DNA of 39,615 nucleotides. It comes from JBDFMH01 sp047238125. Its GTDB lineage: Bacteria; Pseudomonadota; Alphaproteobacteria; Sphingomonadales; Sphingomonadaceae. The translations under genes and the position numbers were made by a program. Positions 16,175 to 24,154 of this stretch are shown piece after piece. Every line of letters begins with the position of its first letter. Position 1 is the stretch's first letter. The stretch spans positions 1 through 39,615 of the forward strand of contig NZ_JBDFMH010000003.1 of NCBI RefSeq assembly GCF_047238125.1. Reading direction: 5' to 3'. Under the pieces are notes generated by a model that saw nothing but the letters and a program-made list of their open reading frames with translations, did not search any database and had not been told where the DNA came from.

Positions 16175-17098
16175 TCAGTCGGCCGGGAACCCCATTGGCG
16201 GGCGTGGCAGACGCTTGAACTGGAAGCCTGGATGATCGGTCGAGAGCTGGCATCGTTCGGTGAAGTTAAGAACCTCCTCACCTTCTGAGTTTCTTACCAG
16301 CTCTAGCCAGTAGCCGGGGAGCCGCTGCCGCTCGACTGCGCGCCGCAGCTCCTTGGCGAAGTCGGCCAGGCGCTGGGTGCTGCCGCTCTTGTGGTGGAGT
16401 TGCTTCATGGTGAAGGCCCAGCCCCCCGCCTGGTGCCCGCCATGCTTGCGCACGACGCGGTAAAGCCAACGCTCGATGCCGCCGGTCAGCTTGAAATAGG
16501 CACGGTCGATGCCGAGCACGAGGCGGTCGGTCAGCACGCCCTCGTAGAGCCAATCGGATATGGTGAACTCGACGCCAGTCGATCGCCCCAGGTCGTCGGT
16601 CGGTGCCGAGTAGCGCTCGATCCAGTGGAATCCCTCGGGCCGTTTCTTCTTGCCCTGCCGGATGTTGGTTCGGATCAGGGTGGCGCTCAGCCGTTCAAGT
16701 GCCTCAACGATGCGCCGATACTCGTCGCCCCCGGTTGGCCGGTCGATGCCGCGTAGCAGCTCATAGAGGGGAACGTGAAAGTGCGGCGTGGTCGGCTGCC
16801 CCGCCGCCTTCGCCGCCCGGAGCTGCGACACCGCCCATATCAGGATGTCGCAATCCCATATGGTCGCGATGCCGATCTCGGCCGGCGCCGTGACATTGAC
16901 GGTGATGGTCGCGGTGCCGTTCTGCACCGAATAGTCGATCGGCTCGCTGCGACGCTGCTTGGAGAGGCTGAAAAACGGCCGCTCCATCATCTCCTGCTCG
17001 TCATGCGTCGGTATGTCACCGGGAAGCGTCACGAACAGATCGAGCTGGTCGAGCACGACGGGCTGATTGCCTCCTGCCCTGTTACCCTTCTTAGTCAT
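16175..17098 (-). CDS. repA: Replication initiator protein A (RPA family)
   Basis: A 307-aa plasmid replication initiator of the RPA family (PF10134-type), common on alphaproteobacterial plasmids. Family features include RRSEPIDYSVQNGTATITV, WDCDILIWAVSQL, the LLRGIDRPTGGDEYRRIVEA region and GIERWLYRVVRKHGG, and a winged-helix-like C-terminal half. It starts 20 bp after the RHH gene on the same strand, so parA-RHH-repA look like one operon. The putative binding sites (iterons) lie directly after its stop codon. Confidence 0.92.
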   Translation of the reverse strand: MTKKGNRAGGNQPVVLDQLDLFVTLPGDIPTHDEQEMMERPFFSLSKQRRSEPIDYSVQNGTATITVNVTAPAEIGIATIWDCDILIWAVSQLRAAKAAGQPTTPHFHVPLYELLRGIDRPTGGDEYRRIVEALERLSATLIRTNIRQGKKKRPEGFHWIERYSAPTDDLGRSTGVEFTISDWLYEGVLTDRLVLGIDRAYFKLTGGIERWLYRVVRKHGGHQAGGWAFTMKQLHHKSGSTQRLADFAKELRRAVERQRLPGYWLELVRNSEGEEVLNFTERCQLSTDHPGFQFKRLPRPPMGFPAD

Positions 17099-17118
17099 GG
17101 AGGTTCCAAGGATCAGAG

Positions 17119-17430
17119 TTAGCGCCGAGCTCGGCCGCTCGGGACGTTCGCGGCGACCGCCTCCAGCGGCTCCAGCCCGCGGGCCTCAAGCAGCCGGTTC
17201 CATGCCTCATGTCCGAGCTTTTGCAGGCTGAGGCCGCTGTCGAGGCTGAGCTGGCGAAGCCGCTTGCGGTCGCGCGGGGTGACAAGCACGTTGATCGGCA
17301 CGATCGTTGGCGCGGCGCTGTCGCGAACGGCGGGGACACCCTCGGTCGCGGGGATCGGGGCTGCGGTCGGCTCCTCGTCCAGCTCGCCCATCACGTCGGC
17401 GAGCGCGCGCCCGGTGCGCTTACTGCTCAT
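17119..17430 (-). CDS. Ribbon-helix-helix partner of ParA
   Basis: A 103-aa protein with an acidic, Ala/Pro-rich N-terminal half and a C-terminal ribbon-helix-helix-like part: the strand PINVLVTPRD followed by helices KRLRQLSLDSGL and LQKLGHEAWNRLLEARG. It overlaps the parA stop by 11 bp. No ParB is present, so this is probably the centromere-binding adaptor of a type Ib-like partition system. The ATG at 17430 is used; the longer open frame overlaps parA and is not supported. Confidence 0.75.
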   Translation of the reverse strand: MSSKRTGRALADVMGELDEEPTAAPIPATEGVPAVRDSAAPTIVPINVLVTPRDRKRLRQLSLDSGLSLQKLGHEAWNRLLEARGLEPLEAVAANVPSGRARR

Positions 17431-18091
17431 GTCGTATCTCCTGAATCCAAGTCCAAACCTGACGCAGCTCCTCGGCCGCCTCCCGCGCGGCATGGCCGCG
17501 CATTTCGGTGACGCCCCTCCCCTCAAGCGATGCGTCCAGATAGACGGTGCGATCGGACAGGTGGGTCGGGCAAACCGGGACCGGGTAGCGCGACAAGGCT
17601 GCGCGCGCTGCGGTCGCCCGTGAATCGTTCTTGGCCGCATTGACGACGACGGCCGCGCGCCGATCGAGCCGGCGAAGTATCTTCAACGTCTCGCCCACCG
17701 CCTCCAAATCATCCGGGGATGGCCGCACCGGCACGATCACCAGGTCCGCGACGCGCGCCGCCTCGGCTTCGGGTTCCTCGACGGCGGGGCGCGTGTCGAT
17801 GAACAGCGCGCCCTCGGGCTTGCGGCGAAGCCGCTTGGCCGCCTCGGTTAAGCTGGTGCCGTCCAGGTCGATCAGCTCGGGCCGCTCAAAGGCCGGTTCG
17901 ATCTGGTCGCGGCGCGTCCACCATTTCGTTGTCGTGCGCTGCGGGTCGCGGTCGATGATAAGGCTAGGCTCCGTCTCGCCTGCGAGAACTGCGAGCTGAC
18001 GGGCGAGGGTGCTCTTGCCCGCGCCGCCCTTCTGACTGACCAATGAGTAGATTTGCACCTTATGACCTTTGCACCCGTTGGACTGTGACAC
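17420..18091 (-). CDS. parA: ParA-family partition ATPase
   Basis: A 223-aa Walker-type ATPase with deviant Walker A QKGGAGKST (20-28), IDRDPQRT (switch I) and LFIDTRPAV (Walker B). It lacks the N-terminal helix-turn-helix domain of type Ia ParA, so it is a type Ib-sized protein. GTG at 18091 gives this length; GTG at 18058 (KVQIYSL) is a likely alternative, because a 32-bp repeat shared with 19803-19834 overlaps the first start. It drives plasmid segregation together with the downstream RHH protein. Confidence 0.9.
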   Translation of the reverse strand: MSQSNGCKGHKVQIYSLVSQKGGAGKSTLARQLAVLAGETEPSLIIDRDPQRTTTKWWTRRDQIEPAFERPELIDLDGTSLTEAAKRLRRKPEGALFIDTRPAVEEPEAEAARVADLVIVPVRPSPDDLEAVGETLKILRRLDRRAAVVVNAAKNDSRATAARAALSRYPVPVCPTHLSDRTVYLDASLEGRGVTEMRGHAAREAAEELRQVWTWIQEIRHEQ

Positions 18092-18115
18092 TATGAAGGT
18101 TCTTCGCTCATAAGG
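18084..18115. repeat. 32-bp repeat upstream of parA (copy 1)
   Basis: The element begins TGTGACACTA and ends ATAAGG. 25 of 32 positions equal the copy at 19803-19834. It overlaps the first possible parA start and lies where an autoregulatory operator or centromere would be expected. Confidence 0.65.
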
Positions 18116-18130
18116 AAAGGCCCTTCATTC

Positions 18131-18754
18131 CTACCCCTCACCGTCGCTGTCGAGCGGACCATGCTGCATCGGCCCGTGCCCCTCGATCGGGCATAACGGC
18201 GCGCCGGCCGTCTCCAGCCATTTGCGCGCGGTCCTCACCGTATAGCCGCACGTCGCGCACTCGCATTTGAGCATCCGCGTCGCCTGCTTCTTGGGCCGCG
18301 TCGTCTCACCGCCGGTGTCGAGCCGAGCATGGGGGAGGGGGCCGGCTGCGGCGAGGATCGGCACGACTGTGGCGAGGAAAGCGTCGCCCGGCGTGGTGGC
18401 GCGCATCGGCCCGACCAGCCCGAGCCCGATCGCGACCCGTTTAAACGCCTTCCCGTGCCCGGCCGCGATCCCGACCGCGGCGTGGACCAGCTCGTGCGCG
18501 AGAATGGCCGCAATCTGCGCCGGCATTGCGTCGGGCGCGTGCGCCAGGTCCGGTCGGATGAATATCTCGAAATGGCCGTCGCCGCTGCACCGGTTATCCC
18601 AACACTCGCCGATCGCCTTGCCCTTCGCCCCTCTGCTGGTGAAGCCGATCGCGACGCGCACGCGGGAGGGGAGGGGAGCGCCTAGCCCTTCAAATAGGGG
18701 GGCCATGCCGACCGCCACCCGGTTCAGCCAGCTCTCGCGATTATCCTGCTCCAT
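18131..18754 (-). CDS. SprT-like zinc metallopeptidase-fold protein
   Basis: A 207-aa protein with the HExxH zinc site in AHELVHAAVG (around residues 86-95) and a downstream H in AGHGKAF, followed by a C-terminal zinc ribbon (CECATCGY, then a later Cys in PLCPIEGHG). This is the SprT/Spartan-like layout. Spartan proteins cut DNA-protein crosslinks; plasmid homologues are common but little studied. It stands upstream of parA on the same strand with a 39-bp gap. A role with covalently DNA-bound proteins such as relaxase is a guess. Confidence 0.85.
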   Translation of the reverse strand: MEQDNRESWLNRVAVGMAPLFEGLGAPLPSRVRVAIGFTSRGAKGKAIGECWDNRCSGDGHFEIFIRPDLAHAPDAMPAQIAAILAHELVHAAVGIAAGHGKAFKRVAIGLGLVGPMRATTPGDAFLATVVPILAAAGPLPHARLDTGGETTRPKKQATRMLKCECATCGYTVRTARKWLETAGAPLCPIEGHGPMQHGPLDSDGEG

Positions 18755-19135
18755 ATCCTGCTCCCTTCAAATCGCCCTCGGGGCGATGGCCTCGGCCATC
18801 GGCCCTGCCTCGTGGCGAACAGCGGGGGGTGAGGGGGCAGCGGGAATCTGTCGGGGTGGTGCGGGCGCAGCGCAGCGAGCCACGGCCCGGCTGATTGCCG
18901 TTGCGGGGAGAGGGGGCGGCGCCCCACTTTCCCCTCGATCGAACCAACGTCGCCGGCGACGCCGGCGTCCTCCTGGGCGGCCTACCCGCCCGCGCGAGCG
19001 ATCGTTGCCCGTTAGGGACGAGACGCCGACACGGCGGCTCGGTCGGAGCGTAGCGGAGATAGAGTGCGGCCCGGCACGGGCGCGCCTGCCCAATGCAACT
19101 ATTCCCTAGCGCTTGGGTTTCTGATATGCAGGCTT
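18755..19135. other. Non-coding gap with small palindromes
   Basis: I see no supported gene here. The gap holds GATGGCC-TC-GGCCATC (18785-18800), a GGGGC/GCCCC hairpin near 18913-18925 and the perfect 14-bp palindrome CGTCGCCGGCGACG (18948-18961). Promoters for the divergent SprT-like and DUF4160 genes should lie here. Confidence 0.5.
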
Positions 19136-19384
19136 ATGCCTGTCGTGTTTCGCATCGGCGGCCTGCGGGTCGTGATCTGGCCCAACGATCACCGCCCGGC
19201 GCACGTCCATGTGAAGGGCGCGGAAGGGGAGGCGGTGTTCAACCTGAACTGCCCCGATGGTCCGCCCGAGTTGCGCGAGAGCTTCGGCTTCAAGCTCTCG
19301 GACGTGAACCGGATCGAAGCGGCGCTGGCGGCCGTGGTGCCGATGCTGTGCGAGGAATGGAGGACGATACATGGCGATTACTGA
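19136..19384 (+). CDS. DUF4160 protein, likely toxin-antitoxin-like partner
   Basis: An 82-aa protein with the DUF4160 pattern: MPVVFRIGGLRVVIWPNDH, then RPAHVHVKG, ending in helix NRIEAALAAVVPMLCEEW. The ATG at 19136 is chosen because the family begins right there. It overlaps the DUF2442 gene by 14 bp. These two families often occur as neighbours, and the pair has been proposed as a toxin-antitoxin-like module; activity is not established. Confidence 0.85.
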   Translation: MPVVFRIGGLRVVIWPNDHRPAHVHVKGAEGEAVFNLNCPDGPPELRESFGFKLSDVNRIEAALAAVVPMLCEEWRTIHGDY

Positions 19385-19784
19385 GCGCGAGCTGGAACAG
19401 GCCGAAGCGCGGATGGCAGAAACCCGCGCCGCGGGCCATGCCGTGTCCGCCCGCTACGATCGCCGGCGCTCGCGGGTGGTCGTGGCGCTCAACACCGGGG
19501 TCGAGCTGACATTCCCGACGCGGATCGCTGAGGGTCTTGCCGATGCTTCGCCCGATAACCTGGCCGAAATCGAGATCAGCCCGGCCGGGCTGGGGCTGCA
19601 CTGGCCTAAGCTCGACGCGGACCTCTACGTGCCGGGGCTCCTGCAGGGCGTGTTCGGCTCGAAGCAATGGATGGCTCGCCAGCTCGGCGCACAAGGGGGC
19701 CGCTCACGCACGGCCGCCAAGGTCGCCGCTTCGCGCGAGAATGGCCGCAAGGGGGGGCGGCCGCGCAAGTTCGCGTCGGCCTGA
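19371..19784 (+). CDS. DUF2442 protein
   Basis: A 137-aa protein. The central DUF2442 part has GVELTFPTRIAEGLADASPD and IEISPAGLGLHWPKLDADLYVPGLL. The basic C-terminal tail (SRENGRKGGRPRK) resembles DNA-binding AT-hook-like tails. It is probably the antitoxin or regulator of the pair with the upstream DUF4160 gene, with which it overlaps. Confidence 0.85.
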   Translation: MAITERELEQAEARMAETRAAGHAVSARYDRRRSRVVVALNTGVELTFPTRIAEGLADASPDNLAEIEISPAGLGLHWPKLDADLYVPGLLQGVFGSKQWMARQLGAQGGRSRTAAKVAASRENGRKGGRPRKFASA

Positions 19785-19802
19785 CCCACTTTTCTTCTCG
19801 CC

Positions 19803-19834
19803 TGTGACACTAATAAGGTTTTTAGGATATAAGG
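19803..19834. repeat. 32-bp repeat upstream of HNH gene (copy 2)
   Basis: This copy (TGTGACACTAATAAGG, then a TTTTTAGG block and ATAAGG) matches the element at the parA start in 25 of 32 positions and in the same strand orientation. It lies about 50 bp upstream of the HNH protein gene. Confidence 0.65.
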
Positions 19835-19881
19835 TGTGGTTTCCGCTTTCGTTCCGCCTTCGACTGATTCATAGAATCGTC

Positions 19882-20334
19882 ATGCCGATCGCGCGCGAAC
19901 ACCGCTGGCTCTACCCGATCGACTGGCGCGAGCTATCCGCCTTCATCCGCTTCGACCGCGCGAAGGGACGCTGTGAGCATTGCCAACGCCCGCATGGCCG
20001 CGACGTGCTGCACCTAGGCGACGGCATCTGGTGGGACGAGGACGCGACACGTTGGCGGGACGGGCAGGGCAGGGGGGTTCGCCGCCTGCCGACGCCGGAC
20101 GAGCTGGCAAGAACGCAACCGGGGCTTGCCGGCATCGAACCGCCTGCCCAACTGCGCGTCACGCGCGTCGTGCTCGCCAGCGCGCACCTGAACCATGATC
20201 CCGGCGACAACCGGCCGCGCAACCTCGCTGCGCTCTGTCAGCGCTGCCACATGCGCCATGACGCTGGCGAACATCGTCGGCGCCGCTGGCTCAACGCTTT
20301 CTGGTTACGCGCGATCGGCGACCTGTTCGCCTGA
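19882..20334 (+). CDS. HNH-nuclease-like protein
   Basis: A 150-aa protein with the zinc-knuckle cysteines CEHC (residues 34-37) and CQRCH, and the core ASAHLNHDPGDNRPRNLAALCQRCHMRHD, which carries the His-Asn-His elements of the HNH fold. The ATG at 19882 is used. It may be a nicking or double-strand nuclease or an inactive DNA-binding relative. The 32-bp element shared with parA lies upstream, so it may be co-regulated with plasmid partition. Confidence 0.75.
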   Translation: MPIAREHRWLYPIDWRELSAFIRFDRAKGRCEHCQRPHGRDVLHLGDGIWWDEDATRWRDGQGRGVRRLPTPDELARTQPGLAGIEPPAQLRVTRVVLASAHLNHDPGDNRPRNLAALCQRCHMRHDAGEHRRRRWLNAFWLRAIGDLFA

Positions 20335-20406
20335 CTGCCAGGCCGCAGGCCAGGCCCATAGGGGTTGGGTGGGTGGGACAAAAGACGCGGCCGTCGAATG
20401 TCGGCC

Positions 20407-20985
20407 TCATTCAGCCGATCGGGCCAACGAGCTGCGCCCGCCCGGTATGTGCCGGTAGAGCGTGGAAGGCTGCACCCCGAGCTGCTGCGCGACCTCCTCA
20501 ACGGTGATGGTCGGGTCTGCGAGCATCGCCCTGGCGCGCTTGATCTCGGCCGGCCCCATCGCCGGCTTCCGCCCACCGCGCCGCCCCAGCGTCTTCGCCT
20601 GGGCAAGCCCGGCATGGGTGCGCTCCAACATCAATTCGCGCTCAAACTCGGCAACGGCCGCGAAGACGTGGAAGACAAGCCGCCCACCGGGGCTGGTCGT
20701 GTCGATCGCCTGGGTGAGCACGCGAAGGCCAATCTCGCGCTTGGCGAGATCTTCGGCCGTTTCCACGAGCTGCCGGACCGAGCGCGCCAGGCGGTCGAGC
20801 TTCCACACCGCCAACGTGTCGCCGGGGCGGAGATAGTCGAGCGCCGCCTTCAACTCGGGCCGGTCGCGCTGCGCGCCCGATGCCTTCTCCATGAACACGC
20901 GCTCGCATCCGGCCTGGCGAAGCGCCTCAAGCTGTAGGGCAGGGGACTGGTCGCGGGTGGACACGCGCGCATAGCCAACGATCAC
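20407..20985 (-). CDS. Serine recombinase (resolvase), plasmid copy
   Basis: A 192-aa resolvase/invertase. The catalytic serine is in YARVSTRDQ (S9), followed by the conserved arginines in KLDRLARS and the E-helix FHVFAAVAEFERELMLERT. The C-terminal helix-turn-helix is ITVEEVAQQLGVQPSTLYRHI. It probably resolves plasmid multimers or cointegrates at the palindromic site just upstream. The TniAB transposon is inserted 95 bp upstream of its start. Confidence 0.9.
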   Translation of the reverse strand: MIVGYARVSTRDQSPALQLEALRQAGCERVFMEKASGAQRDRPELKAALDYLRPGDTLAVWKLDRLARSVRQLVETAEDLAKREIGLRVLTQAIDTTSPGGRLVFHVFAAVAEFERELMLERTHAGLAQAKTLGRRGGRKPAMGPAEIKRARAMLADPTITVEEVAQQLGVQPSTLYRHIPGGRSSLARSAE

Positions 20986-20991
20986 GGGCTT

Positions 20992-21030
20992 TCTCCGAAA
21001 ACTCAGCTTGACCTAGCCCGATTTCGGAGA
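20992..21030. other. Candidate res subsite of the plasmid resolvase
   Basis: TCTCCGAAA and TTTCGGAGA are perfect 9-bp inverted arms with a 21-bp gap, placed 7 bp upstream of the resolvase start codon. The 39-bp span is in the size range of resolvase-dimer sites in res. Confidence 0.55.
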
Positions 21031-21079
21031 TGGAAACAAGAAACTGTTTTGGGAGGCGGAAAGGTCGTTCGGCGAGCCG

Positions 21080-21127
21080 CTGTAAACGCTCGCGCTAAGT
21101 GGCGGCATTCTGATCGCGCTATTTGTC
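21080..21127 (+). repeat. Left terminal inverted repeat of the transposon
   Basis: It begins CTGTAAACGCTCGCGCTAA and ends GCTATTTGTC. 46 of 48 positions equal the reverse complement of 24107-24154. Confidence 0.92.
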
Positions 21128-21138
21128 GGCGAGCGTCG

Positions 21139-21711
21139 CTACGCGGCTACCGGCTTGGTCTCGGCCGATCGCACATAGGCGTAGAGTGTTGGCTTGGAGA
21201 TGCCGAGCATCGAGCAAATCTTGGCGATCGGCATCGTGTTCTCGTGGTAGAGCCTGACGGCCAGGTCGCGCTTGTCCTTGCCGAGTGCGGCCGGCCGGCC
21301 ACCCTTCTTGCCGCGAGCGCGGGCTGCGGTGAGACCGGCCTGGGTCCGCTCGCGGATCAGGTTGCGCTCGAACTCCGCCAATGCCCCGAACAGGTGGAAG
21401 GTAAGCTTGCCCGACGTGGTGGTCGTGTCGATCGCCTCGTGCAGGCTCAGCAGCCCGACCTTTTCCTCGTCGAGGTAGGTCATCCATCCGATCAGATCAC
21501 GGAGCGAGCGGCCGAGCCTGTCGAGGCGCCAGACCACCAGTGTGTCGCCGGCGCGAAGCAGCTCCTTCACCTTTTCCAATCCAGGGCGAGCGGCAGTCGC
21601 CCCGGAGGCCTTGTCGGTGATGACCTTCTCGCAGCCGGCAGCCTTCAGCGCATCACGCTGGAGGTCCAGGTTCTGCTCGGCGGTCGATACGCGGGCGTAA
21701 CCGATTTTCAT
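21139..21711 (-). CDS. tniR: Transposon resolvase (TniR-like serine recombinase)
   Basis: A 190-aa serine recombinase: catalytic serine in YARVSTAEQ (S9), WRLDRLGRSLRDLI, EFERNLIRERTQAGL, and the C-terminal helix-turn-helix IAKICSMLGISKPTLYAYV. It lies inside the transposon, 11 bp from the left repeat, and points away from tniA. It would resolve cointegrates at a res site in the 191-bp gap to tniA. It is related to but clearly different from the plasmid resolvase at 20407-20985. Confidence 0.92.
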   Translation of the reverse strand: MKIGYARVSTAEQNLDLQRDALKAAGCEKVITDKASGATAARPGLEKVKELLRAGDTLVVWRLDRLGRSLRDLIGWMTYLDEEKVGLLSLHEAIDTTTTSGKLTFHLFGALAEFERNLIRERTQAGLTAARARGKKGGRPAALGKDKRDLAVRLYHENTMPIAKICSMLGISKPTLYAYVRSAETKPVAA

Positions 21712-21785
21712 GCGTAGGGCCGGTGGCGCCCCGATCGGGCGCGGTTTGGGAAGAAAGTCGTCATCGGCAGGTCTATGTTGCCCTA

Positions 21786-21882
21786 GTTTTCTTTACCGGG
21801 TAGATTTACGTCGAACAGGCCGGTTTGGCAACGCGAGCGGACTCGCATGGCGATGGGCAGGCAAATCTCCGTTTTCCTTACC
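21786..21882. promoter_or_regulatory. Candidate res/promoter region between tniR and tniA
   Basis: The divergent gap holds two direct repeats, GTTTTCTTTACC (21786-21797) and GTTTTCCTTACC (21871-21882), 85 bp apart. By position this gap should contain the res site and both promoters. Confidence 0.4.
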
Positions 21883-21902
21883 TGCGACACGGACCGTCGG
21901 CG

Positions 21903-23303
21903 GTGACGCATCCGGCGCTTGTCCCGCCGCTGGCGATCGAGCGCTACCGCGTCCTTGAACCGCACCTCGCCGATGGCATCCCGCTCGCGGACCTCGCCCG
22001 CACCGGCACGCTGAGCGAGCGGACGTTGCAGCGCTGGCTCGGGCGCTACCGTGCCGAAGGACTTGCCGGTCTCGCGCGTCTGCCGCGCAACGATCGGGGC
22101 AGGCTGCACCTGCCGGAACATCTGGTCGAACTGACCCGCACTCTCGCCACCAAGCGCCCGCGACCCCCGGTCGCCGCCATTCACCGAAAGGTGCAGGAAC
22201 TCGCCATCGCGCATGGACACCGAACCCCCAGCTATGCGGCCGTCGCGCGTGTCGTCAGGGCGATACCGGCAAGCCAGATCGCCGCAGCCTCCGATCCGGC
22301 CGTCTACCGCGACCAGCACGAGCTAGTGCATCGGCGCGAAGCCGCGACCTCGAACGAGATGTGGCAGGCCGATCATACCGTTCTCGACATTCTCGTGCTC
22401 GATGATGCCGGAACCCCGGTGCGTCCTTGGCTGACCGTCATCGTTGACGATCACAGCCGAGCCATCGCCGGTTACTTCCTCAGCCTCGATGCCCCCAGTG
22501 CCCTCAACACGGCGCTCGCCTTGCGGCAGGCGATCTGGCGCAAGCCCAATCCCGAATGGATCGTCAGCGGCATTCCCGAACAGCTTTACGTCGACAACGG
22601 CTCGGATTTCATCTCCGAGCATATCGAGCAGGCGTGCATCGCCCTCAAAATCCGCCTCATCCATTCGCTGCCGGGGCGTCCTCGCGGGCGCGGCAAGATC
22701 GAGCGGCTGTTCCGCACCATCAACGACATGTTCCTGCCCGACCTGCCCGGCCACCTGATCGCGGGCAAGCCGCTGTCGGCGCCAGTGCTCACGCTCGACG
22801 AGCTGCGCGCCCGCTTCGAGGCGTTCGTGTGCGGCGTCTATCATCGTCGCCCGCATGGCAGCACCGGCGAACCGCCGATCACGCGCTGGCAGAAGGGCGG
22901 GTTCCTGCCCGCAATGCCCGACAGCCTTGAACAGCTCGACATGCTGCTCGTGCACGTGCCCAAGCCCCGTAAAGTGCTGCGCGACGGCATCCGTCTGATG
23001 GGCAGGCGCTATGTCGAACCCACGCTCGCGGCCTTCGTCGGCGAGCAGGTCGAGGCGGTCTATGACCCCCGCGACCTGACCGAGATCCACGTCTACCACC
23101 AGGGCCGGTTCGTCTGCCGTGCGCTCAGCTCCGAGCACGCTGGGCACCCGTCGTTGCGCGCGATCCAGCGCGCCCGGCGCGGCGCGAAGGAGCGCGACAA
23201 GCAGGTGCCTGCCCCCACGGAGACCTTCGATGGCGACCAAGAGGATACGGCTTCCCGGCCCACCACCTACCGAGGGCTCCGGCTCTACGCCGCTGACGAT
23301 TGA
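21903..23303 (+). CDS. tniA: DDE transposase (TniA-like, Mu/rve type)
   Basis: A 466-aa transposase from GTG at 21903. The N-terminal helix-turn-helix (DLARTGTLSERTLQRWLGRY) binds the ends. The catalytic triad is D157 (WQADHT), D231 (YVDNGSD) and E267 (RGKIERLF), with 35 residues between the last two, the classical D,D-35-E. The C-terminal beta-barrel part contains RRYVEPTLAAFVGEQVEAVYDP. The coding sequence overlaps tniB by 74 bp. TTG at 21825 would add 26 residues but covers the presumed res region. Confidence 0.92.
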   Translation: MTHPALVPPLAIERYRVLEPHLADGIPLADLARTGTLSERTLQRWLGRYRAEGLAGLARLPRNDRGRLHLPEHLVELTRTLATKRPRPPVAAIHRKVQELAIAHGHRTPSYAAVARVVRAIPASQIAAASDPAVYRDQHELVHRREAATSNEMWQADHTVLDILVLDDAGTPVRPWLTVIVDDHSRAIAGYFLSLDAPSALNTALALRQAIWRKPNPEWIVSGIPEQLYVDNGSDFISEHIEQACIALKIRLIHSLPGRPRGRGKIERLFRTINDMFLPDLPGHLIAGKPLSAPVLTLDELRARFEAFVCGVYHRRPHGSTGEPPITRWQKGGFLPAMPDSLEQLDMLLVHVPKPRKVLRDGIRLMGRRYVEPTLAAFVGEQVEAVYDPRDLTEIHVYHQGRFVCRALSSEHAGHPSLRAIQRARRGAKERDKQVPAPTETFDGDQEDTASRPTTYRGLRLYAADD

Positions 23304-24108
23304 GTTCCTGGTCGAGCAGCCGTTCCTGGCGACCCGCGAACATGCCCGGTTCGTCGAGTTTGCCGAAGCCTGCGCGCACTACCGCTATATCGGCGTGTGT
23401 CATGGCCGGCCGGGCGTCGGAAAGACGCGATCGGCGCGCGAGTTTTCCAGCTTCCCCGACCTGGGGGAATATGCCGCGCTCCGTCCCATTGCCGCGCTCC
23501 TTGGCGAAAAGGTCGCTCGCTGCCGCGCCGTCTTCTACACCGTGTCGGTCAGCAACACGCCCAAGACGATCGACGCGGTGTTGGGCCTCAACCTCATTAA
23601 GCTGGGCTATGCCCGGCTGACGGTCGCGGGCGGCTCGCAGGACGAAATCACCCATGACGCCGCCCGCATCGCCTGCCCCCTCGTCATCGTCGACGAGGCC
23701 GACCGCCTGACCATAAAGTCGCTCGAACATCTCCGCGACATGGCCGATCGCCACGGCTTCGGGCTGATCCTGATGGGTATGCCGGGCTTGGAGAAGCGCC
23801 TCGCCCGCTATGCCCAGCTCTACTCGCGGATCGGCTTCGTCCACGAGTTCAAACCGCTTACCGAGACCGAAATGCGGCTGCTGCTCGCGACCCACGCCGG
23901 CGATTTCGGGATCAGCTTCGACCCGGCCCAACTCGACGCGATCGAAGCGCAGGCAGCCGTGATCCGCATCACGCGCGGCAACTTCCGGCTCATGGAGCGC
24001 CTGTTCGCGCAGATGCGGCGGATCATGACCCTCAACCGCGTCGAGGAGGTCACCGCTGACATCGTTCAGGCCGCGCGCGATTGCCTCGTCATCGGACCCG
24101 GCAACTGA
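23230..24108 (+). CDS. tniB: AAA+ transposition ATPase (TniB-like)
   Basis: A 292-aa ATPase with Walker A GRPGVGKT (59-66) and Walker B VIVDEAD (152-158), of the TniB/MuB/IstB group that selects target DNA and activates the transposase. The ATG at 23230 lies inside the 3' end of tniA; overlap suggests translational coupling. Its stop codon touches the right inverted repeat, so the transposon is very compact. Confidence 0.92.
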   Translation: MATKRIRLPGPPPTEGSGSTPLTIEFLVEQPFLATREHARFVEFAEACAHYRYIGVCHGRPGVGKTRSAREFSSFPDLGEYAALRPIAALLGEKVARCRAVFYTVSVSNTPKTIDAVLGLNLIKLGYARLTVAGGSQDEITHDAARIACPLVIVDEADRLTIKSLEHLRDMADRHGFGLILMGMPGLEKRLARYAQLYSRIGFVHEFKPLTETEMRLLLATHAGDFGISFDPAQLDAIEAQAAVIRITRGNFRLMERLFAQMRRIMTLNRVEEVTADIVQAARDCLVIGPGN

Positions 24109-24154
24109 CAAATAGCGCGATCAGAACGCCGCCATTTAGCGCGAGCGTTTACAG
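24107..24154 (-). repeat. Right terminal inverted repeat of the transposon
   Basis: It is the reverse complement of the left end with two mismatches and ends GCGTTTACAG. The final two bases of the tniB stop codon are part of it. Confidence 0.92.

Larger units (their letters stand above)
21080..24154 (+). mobile_element. TniA/TniB/resolvase transposon (Tn5053/Tn402-like, no tniQ)
   Basis: A 3,075-bp transposon bounded by 48-bp inverted repeats that differ at only two positions, beginning CTGTAAACGCTCGCGCTAA. The flanks carry a 5-bp direct repeat AGCCG (21075-21079 and 24155-24159), as expected for this class. It carries a resolvase gene (leftward), a DDE transposase and an AAA+ ATPase (rightward). 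TniQ, present in Tn5053 and Tn402, is absent, and there is no cargo. The repeats are almost identical and all three genes are intact, so the insertion looks recent. Confidence 0.9.

Noticed and set aside
23125..24111. Minus-strand open frame (328 codons) opposite tniB
   Set aside because: It covers exactly the tniA/tniB coding region in reverse; the Walker motifs of tniB prove the plus strand.
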